Positions 32,801 through 42,790 of a stretch of DNA of 64,000 nucleotides are shown here, piece by piece. Source of the DNA: Anastrepha obliqua (taxonomy: Eukaryota; Arthropoda; Insecta; Diptera; Tephritidae). Both the position numbers and the translations under genes were made by a program. The stretch spans positions 932,501 through 996,500 of the forward strand of contig NW_026562179.1 of NCBI RefSeq assembly GCF_027943255.1, written 5' to 3'. The notes below the pieces were generated by a model. That model saw only the letters and a program-made list of their open reading frames with translations. It ran no database searches and was not told the origin of the DNA. Every line of letters begins with the position of its first letter. Within the stretch, counting starts at the first letter, position 1.

Positions 32801-33540
32801 GGGGTAACACCACTGTACACGCGTAAAATAAACACGATTTTTAAAGAATTTTTTTGTATAGAAGGAAAGGGGAAACAATCACTCTGATTTGGGAAGTTAT
32901 TAATATACTTATATACTAAAATACAAAACTACAAAGTTTAATCGAAAAATTTTACAAAATGGCGGCATTGGAGACATTTTTGTAATGTGGTTTCTCTTGA
33001 AGGAGCTCCGCGGCACGCAGCACAGAGGGTGCAAATTTTAATCTGGAACAAAGAAACATTTTTTTTCTTAATCTAGATAAGAATAGCTAGAGAAACACGT
33101 AGGGGATTTAAAAAATATTTATTTTTGTGGAATTAGCAAACATTTGAAGGAAAAAACTCTATTTTGGACTAAAAAAACGGCACTTAAATAATTATAACAA
33201 TCGTTTAAATTAATCTATCGAAAATCCCCTACGCTCTTCTCTTAAGAAGGTTATTATACAGACGTAGTGAAAAACCTGATTAAAAATATTTAAAATTGTT
33301 TGAGTTATGCTGCGTGCCAATTTCAGAAAACGTGTTTTGAGAAAAACGCGTTTAAAGTTTGGAAATTTGGAGAAGTCGTTAGGTGGCAGTCACTAACGCT
33401 TGGTTAAAAGCTTAAAATATTTATGAAATAGACTTCGGTAACGTATAAAACTTTTTGTTCTGTATTTTAAAAGGTTCAAAGAATTTTTTAAGCTTATAAA
33501 AAAAATCATTTTTTTGAAATTTCTACAGTGGTGTTACCCC
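32801..33540. mobile_element. TTAA-flanked MITE (piggyBac-type non-autonomous element)
   Basis: A 740-bp segment flanked by TTAA at 32797-32800 and 33541-33544, with perfect 17-bp inverted ends GGGGTAACACCACTGTA (32801-32817 and 33524-33540). No transposase ORF. The TTAA duplication points to piggyBac-type mobilisation, but the ends differ from those of the piggyBac at 6457-8802, so a different source is needed. Confidence 0.85.
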
Positions 33541-33544
33541 TTAA

Positions 33545-36500
33545 GTTGTGAACCATGAGCTTAAACAACCTTATTTGAATCAGATGATGTGCCGAACTGA
33601 TTGCACGATCTCTAAGGCAAAACAACAATACAAAAGCATGATGTAAATTATAAAATAACTTAATGTCATATGGACGTTAGAACTTAAAAGAATGACGCCT
33701 TACAAGCCCATTACAAATAATAATAATATTATACTATGGCGTAATATGGCGCAAAATATAATATATCATTTGCTTTCGAATAACTTCTCTACCACATAAA
33801 AAAATAAACATGATTTTGAGTGATGGAAATCTTTATTCTGACTTGTATGCCCTTCATTGGTTGTCAGTTTGCATACAGCAGCTGTCTAGCTCACAAGTGT
33901 TAAATATGATTGGGATATGACACGATTTGTAAAACTATAAATCTTGCGATAGGTTGACTAATTCTGTGCTGCCTTGGTCGTGTATATAAAACAAAATTTC
34001 TCCAAAAACTACGCGAAGGTCCCCAATCCCTCGAAATCTACTTTAATCGTCATATTTTACGCCATGCGACTTCTATCTGAACGTGAAATATGCATTAAAA
34101 GGTACAAGATTGGCTAGCTGTAAGAGAAAAAAAGCGGCACGGGTTTTGAAGGAACTGACATAATGGAAAATTTGCATGGAGAGACACAGCCCCTCTCTGC
34201 ATGATGAAGAGGTAAGATGTAAATATGTATGAAATAAAAAAAAAACATATTTTAAATCCTTAAATAGTCACGCCTCGTAGTTTGCATAAGACATTAAGCT
34301 TCAACAGAAAATCATGTAGCAAATTCATAACAAGGTCCTCTCCGTATGGCTATTTCTGGACTCTGTTTCGAAAAAATGCTTGGAGATTGAGACAAGTGTT
34401 CTGACAGTCAGCAGCTAGCTCGCAAATACTGAGATATTAAAAAAAATCACATGTAAAAAATATACTTTCATAAATGAATTAGTTATATGTATATTCGTGA
34501 TAGTTTTTTACTAAATAAATAACTATTGCGAGCGGTCATGCCATTTTTTAGGTCGGTTTTTCCGCGCATCTGTCTCCTAACATATTCACGAGTAGCGCAC
34601 GCCCATTTATATATCTAAATGTACAAACGCAAATAAGCACATATGAACATCCCTTTTTCCACTCAGTATTCTCAAATTACACGCATGACACGTAACATAT
34701 CCGCCTAACGGTGACAACTGCACAGATATACAGAAGCAGCTCATTCACCTTTACCTTCGACACTTCACCCGGTCTCACCGGACGTTGAACGTGGCGAGTA
34801 AATGGCCGCAAAACGCAGGCGCGGTGACGCTCTCAATGCGGACACAATGGCTATCTATCAACACAGACGGATTTGAGAAAAAACTCATTTGCATAGGGAA
34901 CGGTTACTATAAAAATGTGCATACAACACATTGTCTACATATCTATGCCTACATGTGTATACACGTACATTCGTACTTAAAAATATATAGGTACATAAAT
35001 GTATTTAAATTAAATTATATGAGGAAACAACGCTACAGTACGGTCCGTCAAATGGAAGTCGACCTGATCGCATGGCGCAATCACGGCTAGATGGACAGTG
35101 TAGTTGTTCATTAAAGTAGTGAGTAAAATTTAGGTGTCTTGTTGAAGGTCAAATGAATGAATCGACGAATCCGTTTATTCAATATTTAACCTACTTTCAC
35201 TGAATTCTTTCACAACAGGGAATGAGAGGGATGCTCAAGATATATACAGCACAAATAGTTTATTCTCGCATCAGAAGGTGTGTCTTAATTCATTTAAAAA
35301 AACTTATGAACTCCAACTGATTAGTAGACGGGCATCTAAGTAATTTGAACCTTTCAGACAATGTCATTTAAACTTCCATTAAACACTCCACAATATGGGA
35401 TGCATCCAAGATATGTGATAAAAAGTCTATGGAAATGCTCAAATACCTACAAATATAAGTAGGGCGAATCGTAGTAGTGTACTATGACGAAAAAATATAA
35501 TAATAAAGCATGATAAATAATCTCATCACATCTTTCACAAAAAAAGAAAAATTTTATAATTTGTTTCAGCGACAGCTATGAGTTGATACATAAATTTACA
35601 TTAAAAAGGCTCTACAAGGCCAAAAATTATTTTAGTTGAATTAGTTTGAGAAATCAAAAGAAATTTGCTGAGTTCCCAGCGTTTTATCTCATTAGCATTA
35701 TTATCGAAAATCGAGGTTTTTTAGTTAAAAAATAGCGTTTTTTTATTCTTTCTCTTTTCCAAAAACTTTATTATCAATTACAATTTATTGTACCCATTGT
35801 AATTATATATATATGTATATATATATGTATATATATATATATATATATAAAGATTTTAGCCATTTTAGACACAAAGAATATTAAAAAGTGTTATGTCTAT
35901 TGGTTTGCCTTAACGCAAACACTGTGTTCCGATTTGCTGCATAGTTGCTGACAAAGGAAAATTAAAAACTGGCTGAAACTTTTTGCTATCACGCGAGGTT
36001 CGTCCTCTGGTCCGCCAGCTGGTCTGCTTACCTTCGCATCTGTGCATTTACCCATGCGCTTTCTGAACCCTTTCCGGTTAGCTCGCTACCGGCCGGCTGG
36101 ATAAAAACTGACAGAGCTGGTTATGTTACTAGCTTTTCCTATTCCCGCAATATATATGAAGAATTGTAAGTGAATGTGTATTTGCTACCAAACCAAGTGG
36201 TCTGTGCAGTATGCTCTTGGTCACATCCACTTCTGTTTAAATAGTCGCAATGCATATGCGCTAGGCACCAGTTTGAAGATTACTTATTGACTAGGGTACA
36301 AATTTATTTGCTCTCTATTTATCAACTAGAGTTCTGAACAAAATCACAACGGTTGCAGCAATGAGAAATCCTTCAAAAGTTGCATTTGCACTATGCAATG
36401 AATTTGTTTGATAAAATTTTAGACCGATACATTTGCGGAGATAACGGAGATTGCCGAAATTGGCATTGACAAGTCATATATTCATATATATATAGTAGTC

Positions 36501-36865
36501 GAAAATAAGCCGGTTCTATATTTGGTAAACAGAGGTTTATGACACACCATAGTTTACTTTAATTGTAGTGTAGTAATTGTATTATTGCGAGCAAAAGTAT
36601 ACATATATCAATATATTATTAAGTACATAACTTTAATCAAAATGTACTACATTTACTTTTTTTAGCTCATAATATTTAGTCATTAGGTGATCAATCTGTT
36701 TGGAGTCTTTCACACAACAGCAATTTTATTTGCAGGTAAAAAATGCGCATTAAGGCGATATGCAATATGGATTAAAATACAAGTTTTTTACTTATTGCAG
36801 GCAGCATAGATCTTGAAGATATGTTATTGTAACGAACGTATATATATTTCAAGGTTTCAATTTTT
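33545..36865. other. AT-rich region without recognisable genes
   Basis: It holds a microsatellite (35802-35850, TA and ATGT units) and AT-rich sequence. A 101-codon open frame near 34785-35090 has no recognisable domain. I see no RNA gene. Confidence 0.4.
35802..35850. repeat. TA/ATGT microsatellite
   Basis: Runs of (TA)n interrupted by ATGTATAT units. Simple repeat only. Confidence 0.9.
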
Positions 36866-37184
36866 ATATATATTATATATATATATATATATAATTGGCG
36901 CGTACACTCCTTTTGGGTGTACTCCCAATTTGTGGTGTGCGTCTTGATGTTGTTCCACAAATGGAGGGACCTACAGTTTCAAGCCGAGTCCGAGCGGCAG
37001 ATATTTTAATTTTATTTTTATGAGGAGCTTTTCCATGGCGAAAATACACTCGGAGGTTTGCCATTGCCTGCCGAGGGGCGACCGCTATTTTTCTTAATTT
37101 TGGTGTTTCACCGAGATTCGAACCTACGTTCTCTCTGTGAACTCCGAATGGTACTCACGCACCAATCCATTCGGCTACGGCAGG
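36866..37184 (-). mobile_element. tRNA-derived SINE, copy S1
   Basis: On the minus strand, a tRNA-like head (about 37184-37110) has an A box-like TAGCCGAATGGATTGG and a B box-like GGTTCGAATCTCG. The body follows (CCTCGGCAGGCAATGG, TACACTCGGAG-type sequence, CAGATATTTT, AAACTGTAGGTCCCTCCATT, TGTTGTTCCACAA in the plus orientation). The 3' end is GTGTACGCGCCAATTA followed by a (TA)n tail at 36866-36893. It is a non-coding, pol III-type retroposon. It matches S2 (42460-42781) along its full length. Confidence 0.85.
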
Positions 37185-39100
37185 TTGCTTAAGTGATAAG
37201 ACAACCCTGAAATTACAAAAAGCTTAATTTTTTGATTGATTTACTCATGAATGTAAATGTTTCCGAAAAATATCTAAATAGTTAAAGAAGTTATTATTAT
37301 TTGAAAACGACGCAGGAAAGCGGGAGGGTTCTTTTTATTTTTATTATTGAAATGGTGGGATTGATAACTCAAACAGTTTTCAACCGATTGACCTAAAAAT
37401 TGGTACACATCTTCCTAAAGTCATTCTATGTAATACCGAAGACAACGATCCCGAGCATTGAAACCGAAGGTGAGAAAATAGCATCAATGGGAAATGTTGC
37501 ATAGGCCTTCTCAGTCGCCCGATGCCAACTCTATTGAAAATTTTTGAATAATTGTTAAGCAAAACTCTAAGGAAAACAAAAATTGACCATCCATTTTTGT
37601 TTTACGTTATCACGGCAAATTCAGTTGATTTAGAGCGACAACTTGTGCAGAAATTAACACCCCGTATGACCCGAAATTGTGAAACCATTATACATATTAT
37701 ATATAGCTAGGAGGTGGTGATTTTTGCGTATATACTATATTGCGTATAACAAATATTAAAAGCCCGATCAATGCAGTTTGTTAGAATCGAATCGGTCAAA
37801 TAGTTTCTAAGTTACGGCAGTCACGCTTCTATTGGACAGACTATGCCATAAATTGCATATATATGTATATGTGTGGTGGTAAGTTTAAAATATACTCTAG
37901 TTCGGAGACTACTTTACATACGTTTGTGTAGAGGGGCATTATCTGTGAAATAATTAAAATATTCGTTTCAATTATAAATGGAATTTTTTTCCACTGTTTA
38001 AATTTTGATTTATTTTTAAATAGTATGCTATCATTTACTATATATCAATATAACGATATGTCCGTAAGTAACAAACGCAATATGAAAAATACCTTACATT
38101 GGAAAGATTTTATTCCTATAGATATTCGCATTTGAGAACCAAATAAAATATTATGCTTAAATATCAAGAAATATTTTTCAATAGCGTTGCAAGAAATGTT
38201 TGGCATACATGATTTTAAGTTAGTTATTAAAAAAATTTAATTTCAGTACTTTCATAAGCTTAAAATGTATCATACTATTAACTAACGTCTCAACCGATTT
38301 TTAATAAAATAAATATATAAATTTATTAAAAATATAATCCAGATATCAATTGAAAGACGTACATTGAAAGAATCGGCCTCCTTAAAGTATTTTCTCAGTA
38401 TCTAATAACTAATATTTAATTCTTTATATACCCCACAATTATATTATACTAATTATAGAAAATGACTAATTTAATACTTCAAAAGACAAGAATAATAATA
38501 ATTTTGTTATTATATTATATTAGTAATGAATAATAAAAGAGCATATGTATGCATTTATTGTATGAACTTACATATTACACGAGTATTGCTCATAAACCAG
38601 AAGTTTTGTGTAAGATATAAGTAAGTGCAGTAAGACACATTTCTGACGATTATGAAATATTAGTGGAAAATAATTATATAAATAAAGGAATATAAGAAAT
38701 GTTTGCCCAGGGACAGACAATTGTGACTACAAATAAATTAAAAAACGGCAGACTTCATATGTCAAAATCCCATTCAATTCATTCGAATGGCGTGCAATGG
38801 ATTTTTTTCGAACGATTACCAATATTTTCACGAATTTATTAACACGAATGTAAATTTATTGCAACTCACCATCAACCGTGTATTTGATAAAAAAAAATAG
38901 AATTTAAAAAACTTAAAAAAAAACAAAGAGTAACAGTGACATATCACCGAGTAGAACCAAAAATTTACCAGCTTCAGGAAAGTTTATCTTCAAATTTGTA
39001 TTCACATTTTGGGTGTATGAAGCTTTCAACCGATTTTCGATTTGCTTTCGCTTTTTAAAGAATATTTGTATAAGACTTGTATATTTTGTCATAATATGAC
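37185..39100. other. AT-rich region without recognisable genes
   Basis: Only short random open frames. No repeat or RNA signal that I can support. Confidence 0.4.
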
Positions 39101-39338
39101 CGAGGTTGTGTGACTACCATTCGGCAGTGCGTGGGTTCGAAACGTCGGGCATGAAACGCAAAATCATAGAGGAAGTTCTTTTACAATAAGGCGTCCTTTT
39201 TTATTACAGCGGTCGTCCCTCGGCAGGCAATAGCAAATCCCCGAGTGTATTTTTGAAAAATCTCGTCATAAAAAACCATCTGCCATCCTGAGGCGACTTC
39301 AAACTGTAGGGGAGGGACCATTTGTGAAAAAACATGAA
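39101..39338 (+). mobile_element. tRNA-derived SINE, diverged copy S3
   Basis: Plus strand: tRNA-like head relic TGACTACCATTCGGCAGTG, then GTGGGTTCGAAACGTCGGGC (B box-like). The body follows (CCTCGGCAGGCAATAGCAAA, CCGAGTGTATTT, CATCTGCCATCC, ACTTCAAACTGTAG) and the copy ends GGGAGGGACCATTTGTG. It lacks the GCGCCAATTA terminus. It differs from S1/S2 in the head (CATGAAAC after the B box) and resembles the relic at 60795, so it may represent a second subfamily. Confidence 0.7.
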
Positions 39339-40662
39339 TGCTGCTAAACATAGGTACATATGTATGTGAATGCGAAATTTGACATGATATTTAATCTTCC
39401 GTTAGGCGCACCTAATCTATCATAGTTAATACAAGGGGAAATTTTGTGCTGTATGTTATATCAGTCCTGAATCCTGTTTTGGCATTTAATTATTTTCTCA
39501 AGATTTAATTTAATATAATATATTTTAAATGGAAAAGTGGACTAGTATTTTATATTGTTTAGAAATAATATGTAGTATTATTAATTTATTTATGTTTTTG
39601 AAACATAACTTTATATTTACTTATATCAATTTGATACCCAGCGCTTTCTCTTGTTGCAAAGGACATTATCCTAACGGAAGGTTAAAATTGTGTAGGTCAG
39701 GACATCATTTTGTTATTTATTTTTAATTGTTATGTGGTACCTCTCGGTGTACTGATAGGGAACCCGGTGCTTGCACATCCCATATAGCAATTGTCAATCA
39801 ACATTTGGTGTTCGACGATCAGCTAAGCGTTTTGGCCATTATACCGGTCGCCGCAACTGACTTACATGAATAAGACTTTTTTCTCTGTTACTGATATTTT
39901 TTGGAGCATTTTGAATTTTTTTCGGCACATAATCTACACATACTCTTGTTTTCAGGAGTATGAAAGCACACGCCCGTAAAGGGATAAATGCAATTTTTCC
40001 GTTGATCTGGTTTCTGTTTTGTCTCTATACTTGTTTTTTTTTGCTATCCTGTTTCGCCACTGGCTTTTTAGGTCAGTAGGGTAGCGCAACTGAAGTCGCT
40101 ACATATCCTCGAATCGAAAACGACTGTTCTAAACATCTGCTCATAAAATACATATAATACAATTTGGGAATTCACAAGTTATTTTATCATAGTTAAAAAA
40201 TTTCGTTGTTGGTTTGCAGAAAAAAGGAATTAAAAAAGTACAACTGCTGATTTCTGTATACTCCAATTGTGCTTCTGTGCTGTGTAATACAAATATTTCT
40301 TATACAGGTAGGAGCTGATTTATCATAAGAAAATTAACGGGGTATTCATAATTGTCATAATTTTTTAATACTTTGCCTTAAATATTGTTAAGTTCTGCTA
40401 ATGTGACTACACATGTGAGTCTGTCATTTTCTGCTATCTTTGATCTTTGCTAACAAAGAAATAGTAACAAAGTTACAGTACCGAACTTAGTTCTAAGTAA
40501 GATTTCGTATAAGAGTTTCTCTTTCTGTTAAGAAAAAATGTAGGTGCAATAGGTTAAAATACCGTTTTAGTTTTGTGTGACCATACTGAGATATAACCCT
40601 ACGGACGACGGTTAACCAAATATGCTCTTAAGTTATGCACACAATAAGCGCAGTGTTTGACA
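39339..40662. other. AT-rich region without recognisable genes
   Basis: A 65-codon frame at 39529-39726 shows no domain. Nothing further supported. Confidence 0.4.
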
Positions 40663-41365
40663 AGTAATAATACGTTCACATATAAGTAGATAATCTACTT
40701 TTTCGCGCTTAACTCCCGATCCGTAATTAAAATGCGAGATTTCCCATACAAAATTTCTCTCCCTAAATCTGAGATTATAAAATAATCCTAGATAATAACC
40801 ATACTTTTTGACATACAACCCTGTGTTTTCTGTGTAATAGATCATTGTTTTTACGAGTGTAAAGAAAAACGTCAAAGTAAAAACTAAATAAAATGGATTC
40901 CGGAAAAGAAAACATGTTAAAATTTTTGTTAGGCATTATTGACTATGCATTTATATAACAGAAAAAAGCGTGTGTCCGTAAACGTGCCCTCTTATTATGT
41001 AATATCGAATTTCGAATGCGTATTGCTGCCATAATTTTTTGAAACCTAAATATAACCGTCGTTTACGGATTTCCTCCAACTGTTTGTTATTAGCAACCAG
41101 TTGCGCAATTAAATTAGCTATTCCTTCTCCTTGTATTTTCTCCATATCGTTAATAATAATTAAACAAACCAAAAACACTGAAATATTCCACCAATATAAT
41201 TTCTTTATTCATTTTCATTCCAAATTAAACCTTTCACAACAGTATTGACTGCGGATTGTCAATTTTGCAGGTAATCTGCCATATGTGAACGGGTAGATTA
41301 ATTTTGTGGATTTATTGGTAATTAATGTATATGTAAACGTACTTTAAAGCTCACAAAAGGTTTTG
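40663..41365 (-). mobile_element. Unclassified DNA element, copy 2 (longer)
   Basis: It is the reverse-strand homologue of 16300-16788, sharing TACGTTCACATAT (40672), GATTATTTTATAATCT-type sequence, TTTTTGACATACAACCC, GGTTTTTGGTTTGTTTA-type sequence and CCATATGTGAACGGG (41280-41294). It retains about 200 bp more than copy 1, including a short minus-strand frame from 41142 (MEKIQGEGIANLIAQLVANN, then KQLEEIRKRRLYLGFKKLWQ). That frame could be the start of a PIF/Harbinger-like transposase, but this is only a guess. Confidence 0.55.
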
Positions 41366-41584
41366 CCTCCATGTGCCTGTTTGTACAATACGTATATGAT
41401 TGTAAGGCCCAGTCACTGTATAAGTACATATATACATACATATAAAAATAAATTTGCATACTTAGGCGAATAATTTTAAAAGTACGTGCTGGATAGCGAC
41501 AAGCCCAATGAAAGCATGTTTGTGCTCTTCATTTTGTAGCGATTCTTTTGAGCCTCTATTGACGGACAAGAAGTTATTAATCTA

Positions 41585-42120
41585 AAGGGCTTTCCAATAA
41601 CAGGTGTTACAGGTGAATGAATTACGCTATCGAAAGATGATTGACGATTTTTTATGGCCGGAATTGGATGGTATTGATCTGGACAACATTTATTTTCAAC
41701 AAGATGGCGCTACGAGCCACAGAAGCAACGAAACCATTGATCTTTTACGGGAAAAGTTTCCGGACCGTGTTATCTCTCGCAGAGGTGATCACAATTGACA
41801 ACCGAGATCTTGTGATTTAACCCCTTGTGACTTTTTTCTCTGGGGCCACGTGAAAAAGAAAGTATACGCCAACAGCCCAGGGTCGATTCAAGACCTCAAA
41901 GATGGAATTCGAAAACATAGGGCAGCCACTTTGCAATTCGGTTATAGAAAATTTCATGAAAAGGATATTGTCCTGTAAGCGTGGTCGTGGTGATCATCTG
42001 CCTAATGTTATCTTCCACTATGCATACCTTCCTTTTATAATGAAATAGCCATCCGATAATTTATATTAAATAGTATTTTTCTTTGAATATGAAAATATCA
42101 CCTCTTATTGGAAAACTCTT
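41585..42120 (+). mobile_element. DD41D mariner-like element, internal deletion derivative
   Basis: The 536-bp element is flanked by TA (41583-41584 and 42121-42122). Its inverted ends AAGGGCTTTCCAATAACAGG (41585) and AAGAGTTTTCCAATAAGAGG (reverse of 42101-42120) match at 19 of 22 positions when extended by two bases. The left end joins directly to the last third of a transposase frame. The whole N-terminal and middle part is deleted. The ends are unlike those at 388 and 45748, so it belongs to another subfamily. Confidence 0.88.
41622..41980 (+). pseudogene. C-terminal third of a DD41D transposase
   Basis: The frame reads NELRYRKMIDDFLWPELDGI, then YFQQDGATSH with a catalytic Asp. After a stop at about 41799 it continues with PRSCDLTPCDFFLWGHVKKK, which carries the last catalytic Asp, 41 residues after the previous one by my count. 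That spacing is reported for the rosa group known from fruit flies. It ends near 41978. N-terminal DNA-binding domain and first Asp are absent. Confidence 0.75.
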
Positions 42121-42459
42121 TACATATGTATTTGTATATACACTCACAACGTCGGAAAAAAACCGAAGGTGTCCTTTATTATGAAATAAACGCCAATGCA
42201 ATAATGATAGTCAGTTCATGTCTCCTCCGCGAAAAATAACCATAACCTCCAATCATTATTAACCCTCCTGCACAAATTGAGGCATTTCCCAAATTCGGGA
42301 AAAACTTGTCCAGAATTTAAGCAGTGACATATAATTTTTCCAATGTCTCCCCTATATTTATTGCTATATTTAAAATGCAAAAATGGAATTTGTGGGTGAA
42401 TTTATTCACTCATCAAACCCAAACATTATAATTGCCATCTATGTCTACATGCACACTTA

Positions 42460-42781
42460 AAAAAAAAAATAATAAATAATTGGCGCGTACACTTCTGATA
42501 GGTGTTTGGCCGAGCTCCTCCTCCTATTTGTGGTGTGCGTATTGATGTTGTTCCACAAATGGAGGGACCTACAGTTTCAAGCCGACTCCGAACGGCAGAT
42601 ATTTTTATGAGGAGCTTTTTCATTGCAGAAATACACTCGGAGGTTTGCCATTGCCTGCCGAGGGGCGACCGCTATTAGAAAAATGTTTTTATTAATTTTG
42701 CTTTCACCGAGATTCGAATCAACGACCTCTCTGTGAATTCCGAATGGTAATCACGCACCAACCCAATCGGCTACGGCGGCC
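42460..42781 (-). mobile_element. tRNA-derived SINE, copy S2, with target duplication
   Basis: Most complete copy. It is flanked by the 9-bp duplication GCACACTTA at 42451-42459 and 42782-42790. On the minus strand the head reads GCCGCCGTAGCCGAATGGG with A box-like TAGCCGAATGGGTTGG and B box-like GATTCGAATCTCGG (about 42705-42720). The body is as in S1. The 3' end is CTCGGCCAAA, 17 bases, CGCGCCAATTA, then an ATT/T-rich tail to 42460. That terminal 38-bp pattern equals the end of LINE-A. It is transcribed, if at all, by RNA polymerase III. Confidence 0.92.
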
Positions 42782-42790
42782 GCACACTTA

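Noticed and set aside
34785..35090. 101-codon open frame
   Set aside because: No recognisable motif; composition matches surrounding non-coding sequence, including CA/TA-rich runs.
36866..36893. (TA)n run considered as an origin or regulatory element
   Set aside because: It is the simple-repeat tail of SINE S1.
42690..42781. Possible tRNA gene (A and B box, TTCGAATC)
   Set aside because: The sequence cannot be folded by eye into a complete cloverleaf, continues into a repeated body and is flanked by a target duplication, so it is the head of a SINE.
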